DNA of 64,000 nucleotides from Bagarius yarrelli. Taxonomy: Eukaryota; Chordata; Actinopteri; Siluriformes; Sisoridae. The stretch lies in the NCBI GenBank assembly GCA_005784505.1, contig VCAZ01000001.1, forward strand, positions 6,655,597 through 6,719,596, given 5' to 3'. The position numbers and the translations under genes were made by a program. The notes under the pieces were generated by a model. It made no database searches. It had not been told where the DNA came from and saw only the letters and a list, made by a program, of their open reading frames with translations. Below are positions 35,501-45,554 of this stretch, piece after piece; positions within the stretch are counted from its first letter, which is position 1; each line of letters begins with the position of its first letter.

Positions 35501-37872
35501 CCAAACATCATAAAGCATCACTTATCTTGGTATTCTCATGAGGATTTCAGATCACTTTATCGCCCAGTGCATTTATTTTATCCTGTTTTTTTAATCTTTT
35601 CTTTAGTTGAGCGAAGAGCTGAAGCAGCACCTGAGTAAGACAATGACAGACAACTACGCTCAGCCAGGGAAGGAGGCCATCACAAAAGCGGTGGACCGAC
35701 TGCAGCAGGACGTAAGAGACTCCAAATTGAAATCATATATTTTCGTATTTAAACCATGTTTAATGTTGCCTAGGTTTCTCAGTGGTAAAATTTGTTTAAA
35801 TGAATTAAACATAAATATTTATCAGACAGATAAATTATCATAAATTATGTCATTTTTTATTGCTTAAAAAAAAAAAACCCTATAAATAGATCTGATAAAT
35901 ATGCTTGTTAGTAAATCAATCAGTCTGATTTATCCCAGATGTCTCTGCTAGTGCAAACTGCAGCCAGTGTTGGCAAATTGGGTGGGTTCCCTGCCCAGTG
36001 TTTCCAAATTGGGTAGGTTTATGCCCAGTGTTACCAGATTGGATGGGTTCCTGCCCAGTGTTTCCAAATTGGGTGGTTTCCTGCCCAGTGTTGCCAGATT
36101 TGTTGATCAGTGATCATAAATTTAATCCAAGTAAATGCCTTGAGCTGGTTGATAATTTTTGGCCTGCTTCTTGATACAACTGGTGGGTGTTCGGTTTTAA
36201 CTACAAACATGATTTTTTAATTTTTTGAAATAAACGCTTAATCAAAATTCACACTAAATTATTAGTGGTGTTTTAAACGAAAACAAGATTCATTAGCTCA
36301 TCCTAGATTTTCTGTTCCTGAGTGCACAAACTGCAGATTATATGAAAAATTATAATATAATGTATCGGAATTGGCGATGAGAAGGAATTAATTATCGGGT
36401 TAACGTATCGGTTAAAATCTTTTATATTGTGCATCCCTGGTTAATAAACATTAAACCAGTGATTTGCCTTGCAGTCAGCTATAATGTTATGTTATAAGAT
36501 TTCTTACCCAACACCATATGACTTTTGACACTGCAGTTTAAATGCTGTGGAAGCAACAACTCTTTGGACTGGCAGCAGAGTGTGTACATCAGATCCCCAG
36601 AATCTGAAAACAGGGTGGTTCCTGACAGCTGCTGTAAGACAGTGACCTATCGCTGTGGCCGGAGAGACCACCCTTCCAACATCTACAAAGTAGAGGTTCG
36701 TGTTAAAAAGCAAACATTGGCTTCATTCCCATAGAATCGTTTAGTATTGTTATTTTTGTGTGGTGTTTGAGTCTGTAAGAAATTATGTTATTGATTATTT
36801 TTTTTAGCCCCAGACCGATAAAATAGAACATATTTTCCATAACAGTTATATTTTCCAATGTGATCTTACTGGATAAATAGCAAATATTAATCATAAATGC
36901 TGTCTTAAGTTTCCAATTCCATTAATTGTTATAGCTGTGTGAATTAAATACCCCAAAATGTGGTGGGTCCACCAGACCCGTGAACATTGGCTAGGTATCA
37001 AAAACATGAACACCACATGAGGGTTAAGTAATTTAAGTAAAGCAAAGATGTAACCAGCACTGGAACATTAAGATTCTTTTAACACGCCACTTGAGGAAGG
37101 AGTGGATGAGAAAAGTACAGCTGTAAGTCAGACAGGTGGTCATATATAGCGATCTCTCTGGTCTAATGGGAAAGTGCTAATGCTAGGACTAACTCCCCAC
37201 TGAGCCATATAATGTACATAACCGTACAAAATCAGTCCAGAACTTGATTACCCCCATCGGGTGGAATTGAAGAGAGGGGGAGAATCATACATCAGATTGT
37301 GGTAACTTCATAAAATCGTGTAATGTCAGATGACAACATGTAAATATTTGAACTCCCTAAACACTTAGGACCTGTCATCGGGTCCAGACATACAAACTGT
37401 ATTACTCACAAGCAACTAAACTATCTGCCAATTGTTTGAAGATTAGTTAACATGAGAAAGAGAGACTCATTTTTTGCTATTTATTTTTTTATTTGACGGC
37501 ATAGCATAATGCTCTAACACCCGTGGTTGTTAGCTAGCATGTTTGCTAGCTTTTAGCATTAACAATTAGCAGTCCAACAGCTTAACTGCTAAACTATCGC
37601 TTCCCAAAAGGAGCCCAAGTACAGACTGGTGTTTGTAGCTGTTTTATGTCTTACAGGGTGGCTGTATTACGAAGCTGGAACAGTTCTTGGCAGACCACCT
37701 GCTCATTATCGGCGCCGTGGGGATTGGTGTGGCCTGTTTGCAGGTAACGCCTTGGTTCTAAGAGCTCTGTATCCTTCTGGTTCTGGGCCAGATCTGTTAT
37801 TCGTCATTGCTATGTAATTTATGAGACAATCATTATTTAAAAATTATTATTAATGTTTCTTTAGTAACAACA

Positions 37873-37939
<67 letters not shown>

Positions 37940-40900
37940 AGTAGCAGCATTTCCTGTTACCTTTACTTTTTGCTTAACCCATAATATAGCCTATTTATTA
38001 AAACAGTGGGGGCCAATAGTATTGCAACTATTAAAATAATGACTGTGGCTTCTAATACACCTTCATACATAATACATATCCTTCATAAACCTTAAAGTGA
38101 TACTATATTTTACATATTTCCAGTGGTGCTTCCTAAATTTTGTTTCACCTTTCTTTTATATAACCAAAGCATTCTATGCTCAAAAATGTATGTATACATA
38201 TATAGCAGATGCAGTACACGGTAATATATATAAAATATACATATATACATATAAAAACACAGAGCTAAGGACTAGAGAAGAAGTTGTCCTAGCCACATTA
38301 AGTGCATAGTGCGCAACCTGGTCTTGACTAACAGCTACCAAATATACCAAACTAAGGCCAAATAAATTGTGGATAAGACATTAATGCTTCAGGTTTCAGT
38401 TTTAAAAGGTTTAGGTTGTTTTATGTTAATAGGTACATTCACCAGTATAACACCACTCTCATTCATTGAGTCTAAACAGAGCCATGATTTAATACGGAAC
38501 AATCAGACACTTAAACATTGATCTGATGACTAAAAAGACTAGATCTATGCGTAAGTCTGAAATAGAAGATTATTTTTACCTCAGGGCTTGGGTAGGCAGT
38601 ATTGACAGCTATCCTCTTGCAAGAAGGAAGCGGACGTCCATATTTAGTCTAATGGTCTACTGTGGAAGGTGTTCGGAGCTATTGATTTGTTATCCTTTAT
38701 ATAAACCTATGCACTCATTTCTGTTTGAGGTGTATTGCGATTTATAGCTTATCTTTTTAAGTTCTGGAGAATACGGCAGGTTCATTCTGTTTAACTTCTT
38801 ATACTGTAAAATACACATTCGCATCTGTTTATTTTTATTTATTCTCATCATACATAACATCATACAACGAAACATGTCTGTCTTACTGAACGTGGTCTCT
38901 TTAAAGGTTACTCTGCCCCCACCCACATGGTATGATGTCTCGAAAAAAGATTTAATGGTAATTAAATATATGGGGATGTCCAGCATATGGGGCATATCTC
39001 AACCCAATAGTACACCTGAAGCTTTAATTTACAAATAATCCTAAAAAAATCGCCAAACAGAGCAAACTAGGGCTGGGCGATATAGCGATATTGATTGATA
39101 ACTATATATATTTCGATATATAAATTGTCAATGCTGCCAGCTTTAAAAGAGTATCCCAATAATGACTGAAACCACAAAAATTAAAGGGGTTTATTAATTA
39201 AGTATAGTTTATTTACAAAAACAGATTAAACATTTTAACAATTAAGACAATAAATACTAAAATAAATACAAAACAATATTACCACTTAGGCTAAGAGCTG
39301 TCCGTTTGGTGTGATAAATCTGTACTTTTATTTTGAAAACAGTGTCTAAAAGCCATGTTTAAAAAGGTATGACACACGAGGCGAGTGCAGCGGCCATTTT
39401 GTTTGTTTTTGTGTAGTGTTTGCCTTGTGTTTGGACTCTTTCGATGCTTTACAGAGTAACCACATAATTTTTGTTGGAATTTTATAAATTAATGGCTTTA
39501 TAGACGAGTTTTTATTCTCAGTTTTATGAATGTTTGTGAATGACTTTTGGTGGTCTGATAAAGAAACTGATACCCAGTGTTTATTGTATTTTTTAAAGGT
39601 TTGCATTGTTAATCATAAGAATCTCAGCTTATTTCACAACACAAAGATTTTACTCATGGAACGCAGTGTCCCACCACGGTGGAATGTTAACGGCTTTTAA
39701 TCTATATCAATTAAAACCTTATCATTGTTATAGACATAAATTTTATCGCGATTCGATATGATATGGTTTATCAGCCCAGCCCTAGAACAAACTGTTTGCT
39801 GTCTTTCAGAAGGCAGTGCCAATTAAAAAAGAATGTATCTTAGGGTCCAAAAAACTTTCCTAAGGATCACAAAGGGATGGAGAAGAAACCTTACGTGAGC
39901 GAAATCCTTAAACTAATCTGTTTAACTTTCTATTTTTTTTTTTTTAAGATTTTTTTTGACATTTTGCCTTGATTAGTAGGTAGGACAGTGCGAAATGGTG
40001 GGACCGGAAAGGTTCTGAGTCGGAATCAAGCCCAGGTCGCCGTAGTGCACGAGCGCATGTGGGTTCCATCACCTTAACTCACTACACCACTGCGCAGACC
40101 AACTATCTGCTTTATCTATTTTTTTGTTCATTGCCAATAAAAAACTTGGTCACCCAAGACACTTTTAAAATAAGCCAGGATAAAAAAAATTTAAGTGGAA
40201 AATACATTTTACATTTTAGTTAATTTAAAATGATAATAATTTCATATATCGAATTTTAGTCTATTATGTAATAGACTAACACAAAGTAGCACATAATTGT
40301 GAAGTAGAATGAAAATAATACATGGTTTTTAAAATTTTAAGCAAATAAAAATCTGAAAAGTGTGGAGTGCATTTGTATTCAGCCCCTCTGTACTCTGATA
40401 CCCCTAAATAAAACCTAGTGCAATCAATTGTCTTAAGAAGTTACCTAATTAGGTAATATAGTTCACCTGTGTGAAATTTAGTCTAAAAATACACCTGTTC
40501 TGTGAAGGGCTCAGCGGTTTGTTAGAGAACACTAGTGAACAAACAGCATCATAAAGACGAAGGAACTCACCAGACAGGTCAGGGATAAAGTTATGGAGAA
40601 GTTTAAAACAGGGTTAGGGTATAAAAAACATTCCAAGCTTTGAACATCTCAAGGAGCACTGTTCAATTCATGCCACCACTGCAAACCTACCAACACATGG
40701 CTGTCCACCTAAACTGACAGACTGAGCAAGTAGAGCACTGGTCAGAGAAGCAACCAAGAAAGCCATGATCACTCTAAACGAGCTGCAGAAACCCACAGTT
40801 TAGGAGGGAGAATCTGTCCACAGGACAAGTGTAAGTTGTATACTCCACAAATCTGGCATTGTTGGAAGAAAGACATAAGGAGTCCTGTTTGCAGTTTGCC

Positions 40901-42987
40901 ACAAGCCATGTAGGGGACACAGCAAACATGTGGAAGAAGGTGCTCTGGTCAGATAAGTTTAACTTTTTGTGCGTAATGCAAAGCGCTATTTGTAGCCGAA
41001 AAGTAACATTGCTCATCACTCTGAACACACCATCCCCACTGTAAAACATGGTGGTGGAAGCATCATGCTGTGGAAAAGCTTTTCTTCAGCAAGGACAGGG
41101 AAGCTGGTCAGAGTTGATGGGAAGATGGATCGAGCTAAATACAAGGCGGTCCTAGAAGAAAACCTGTAGGAGGCTGCAAAAGACTTGAGACTGGGAAGCA
41201 AGACAATGACCCTTAACATACAGCCAGAGCTACAATGGAATGGTTTGGATCAAAGGAATATTCATGTGTTAGAATGGCCCAGTCAAAGTCCAGACCTAAA
41301 TCCTATTGAGCATCTGTGGCAAGACCCAAAATTGCTGTTCACTAACGCTCCCCATCCAGTCTGGCTGAGCCTGAGCTATTTTGCAAAGAAGAATGAGAAA
41401 CATTTCAGTCTCTAGATGTGCAAAGCTGACATACCCCAAAAGACTTGCAGCTGCAATTGCAGTGAAAGGTGGCTTTACAAAGTATTAACACACAATTGCT
41501 TAAAACTTTGAAAACCGTGTATCATTTTTCATTCCACTTTACGATTATGTGCTACTTTGTGTTGGTTTATTACATAAAATCTCAAGAAAATACACTTAAG
41601 TTTTTGATTGTAAGATGAAAAACTTTGAAAAATTTCAAGGGGTGTACTTTTTCAAGGCACTGTAGATCATCAAAGGCAGTGGACTGCTAAGTTGGTAGGT
41701 CCTTGAGCCTACTACACAAAGGTGTCACATGACAGTCATATTACCATGGAAACCACTGCGGGCAGAAGCACCTCTTGAATAAGGGCAGTAATTAAATACA
41801 CAGTGTTGCTCGAGGGAGATCAAGTGCTGTGGTGAAATAATTGTGGATGAACAGGATGAGTAGGCATGGAACAGGATGAGTAGGCATACAGCCGATCTTA
41901 GGAATGACTTATATTAGACATGCCAGTTCAGAGTTTTTTATAGATGTTGATATGTATATTGTTGATTTATGTGTATTTTGTGTGTGTGTCTGTCATTTGA
42001 AATATATGAATTGTTGGCAAACTTCAAATAACTTTGCCTTTTAATTATGTCTCTGTCTTGTCCTCTTTGACTCTTTTATGTGTGTGTTATAGAACCATTT
42101 CTCTTCCCAATGTAAAGACTAATAACTATATATTTCTGTTTAATTAATATTCATGTATTTAAATGATTTGTCTGTCTTATATCATGTCTGTCTTTTCTCT
42201 TTGTCTGTCTCTCTTTCTCCGTGTGGGTGTATGTGTGTGTTGGTTCTGTATCTGTAGTTAGCAGGAGCACTGTTGACTGCCTGCTTTATTTATCTGCTAT
42301 ATAAAGAAGAGGAAGAAGACTTCTCTGATGTTTGAATGAAAACATCGGTTATTTGGCTCCTCAACAGCCATGTGGGCGGCAGGTCTGCCATGTTCATGTG
42401 TGTGTGTGTGTGTGTGTGTGTTTGTGTGCGTCCGTGTATGCGTATAAGTGCATCATGCATGTTAATCGTGCATAAGGCATGTTGTCATCACCTCACCATG
42501 GCTGCGCTTTAAAGAACACGAATACAGAGAAAGCTTGTTCTGCTGCTTAAAACATCACCAGGCACAGTCTGTATACCAAGCAGCACTGCATGGCTTTTAT
42601 TTCATCCCATAATGTGTAATTATAGAGTTTATAAGGCGTCAACTAAATAGTTTACCTAACTGGCAGGTATTTTCTTAGCTAAAAATATGCCTCTTTTTTG
42701 CACGCTTTTGCGCCTTTTTTGTAAAAGCTTCACTGCAGCGTCTGTATTATAATTCAGAGACACCGATGAAAACGCCCCCTGAGATCAGCAGCAGACACAC
42801 TGCCGAAAAGATCAACAAGTACGCCATGCAAAGTTAAAAGGTTTTTGCTGGACAAGCTACAAGACAATCTGTGCGGCCAGGAGAAGAGCAGGAGATGTAT
42901 ATATATAAAGAGAAAGAGAGAGAAAGAGATAAAAATATATAGATATAGATATATAATATGATATATATGTATGGTATATATATTATG

Positions 42988-43039
<52 letters not shown>

Positions 43040-45480
43040 GACAGTATAATACTATTTTGGGTAACATATATGTGGACACCTAACCATTACAACCACATGT
43101 GGGACTTCTCTAAACCTTTGCCACATTGGTAGCACTTCTAGAATGGAATGTTGTTAAATGCAGGTAGCATTAAAGGCATAGTTTACCCAAAAATTAACAT
43201 TCAGTCATTAACCACTCACCCTGGTGTTGTTCCAAACCCGTAAGACTTTCTTCCATCTTCTACCAATTTTTGATTAAATCTGAGTGCTCTCTGCACCTCC
43301 CATAGACAGCAAAGTAACTACCACGTTCAATGATTGACAGTGTAGAGCATGGGACATCAGTAGTTAGCTTGCTGTCTTTGGGAGGTTTGGAACAACACCA
43401 GGTTGAGTTTTCATTTTTTGGGTGAACTGTGAAGATTTTTTCTTCTTGGCCCAAACAGTGCACAACAATGCCGCCGTGCACAAATCAAAGCTCCATTAAG
43501 GCATGGTTTATCAAAGTTAAAGTGGAAGAAATCATGAACAGTATATGATACAGGACCCTGATCTCAGTCCTACTATTTAGGTGAAATAGGAATGTGGTGA
43601 ACTAAATGCTCAAACTATTACATCCATCATCACTGCCTGAACTCACTTAAAGCTAAAAGGAGCAAATCGCCATAGCAGTGTTCCAAAACCTAGACTTACT
43701 AATGGGTGTGATAGAGGGGTAAGTGGATGCTAGATCATTAGATACTGCTCTGTTAGATACACTTATGATGATGCAGATTTCGAACTTCCAATCATACATG
43801 AAAGACATGTTTAGCAAATCATTTCCCACCCACAGGCTTTAGTTTGCTGAAGATCCTCCTTTACTTTTCCTAAGGAGATATGCATCATTTAGTTACATTT
43901 GTATTTACCCCTTTTATTACCTCTGGTTTTCCCCTAAACAATGTAGAATATAACCACAAAACACTGTGATCTCCGCTTAAGCCAAACTTACATATGCTGT
44001 TTTATAGAAAAGGATGGAATCTGTCCATTATGTGATATTGGATCGACTGCACATCACATATTTATAGCAATTGTTCTCCCTCGTTCCGCTCTGATCTTTT
44101 TTTTTTCCTCCTGATGCTTTTAAGAGATTGTCTTACACAAAAAAATACTCAACCGCTTTTACCTTTCATCAATTATTTATGACTTCTAATTTATTGGTAA
44201 AGTCAAGCCTGTAATGTTCTCTCTTTTTTCGTCTCACTCTTTCTTTCTTTCTTTCTTTCTTTTTTTTTCTCTCTCTCTTGCTTTTTCTCGCAAATAGACG
44301 AGTGAAAGCAAAGAGTAATCAGTTCTGTAACTCTGGAGGTAGATCTGGTATAAATCTGGCTTTTAATCCTGTTGATTAAGTGAACATCATTAGGTGCTTC
44401 TTACTGTCAAATGACAGAACATTAATAGTTCATATGTTTCTTATGAGTCCAGTTTTTTCCTTCTGGCTCTAAATCATGTTTGGTTATACAAGTTATAAAA
44501 TGTCTTCCCAATTCATCTTGAATGCCTTTTAACAAAGTACATTTAGTTTATAGGGATTCAGACTCAAATTCCTACAGTTTATTTATTGAAGTATTTATTT
44601 ATCTCTAATGAGCAAGTTAAGTTGGCAAAGAGAAATGTTCTTAGACAATGTAAAAAATTTGATTTTAAGGAACCCATCCTCACCTGGATATTTGTGCACT
44701 AATCTTAATATACTTCTTTTAGAAAACAATGTACAATTTAGTTTTCATAGCCAGATCTAGGAGCAATTTATACTAGCCTGTAACAGAACACTCACTTACG
44801 CAAGACTTATTGAACCCAAGGTGCAGTTTATTTACAGTGGTGACTATATAAAGAAACACTAGAAAAACTGCAAACTTAAACTTAACCCTGACTTGACAAA
44901 CATTAACCTGACTTGACATAAATACTTGCATGACCACAGACTCACCACAGAGACCCGAACAAACAATTCTCCACAAAAGACAGGGCAAACACAAGGGCTA
45001 TAAATATAAGACAGGAAGACAAGAGGACAAAAAAAGGAAGTAAACAAAGCAAACTGCCTAGGCAAGCTTAGCTGGCTAGCATAGCATAGCTTAGCAGGTT
45101 GGCATAGCTTAGCCTAGACTCAAAACAATAAACATGAATCAAGAGAAACAAAACAAGAACAACAACAGACAAGAACATAAAAACCTTACATAGCCATACA
45201 TCAACCTGTGGCTTATCTAACTGTGAGAAAGACGGGCATTTCTGTTTGGTGCATAGGTCTAGTATTTAACTACCTTATTTTTATAATTCCACATTAAATC
45301 TTTTCTCCTTTAGATCTGCTTGGTGGCTGTGTTTTTGTGGGTAGGAAAGGGTTTAATTACAGTGTTTTTATAAAAAAATTATTGCCACTATAGCTATTTA
45401 TATATCTATTTACAGATCCATGGGTTTTACTCTTAAGATTATATTAAAGTCTCTGTCAGCCTCATAAGTTGAAATATATG

Positions 45481-45554
<74 letters not shown>

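Larger units (their letters stand above)
37744..42257. other. tspan11 DNA between exon 6 and the candidate alternative last exon
   Basis: Contains the CTAT array, a hAT-type MITE, a SINE-like inverted head near 39940-40100 (cccaggtcgccgtagtgcac) and a dead Tc1-like element. The rest is AT-rich without recognised coding sequence. Confidence 0.5.
42336..44778. other. Region after the candidate alternative last exon
   Basis: Would be its 3' UTR (a possible attaaa lies at about 43169), then intron. Holds a (TG)n at 42396-42422, a (GATA)n at 42988-43038, two MITE pieces and a CT-rich tract near 44240. No other exon was recognised. Confidence 0.45.

Noticed and set aside
37629..37817. Plus-strand frame over tspan11 exon 6
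   Set aside because: It is out of frame with GGCITKLEQFLADHLL, the conserved tetraspanin reading.
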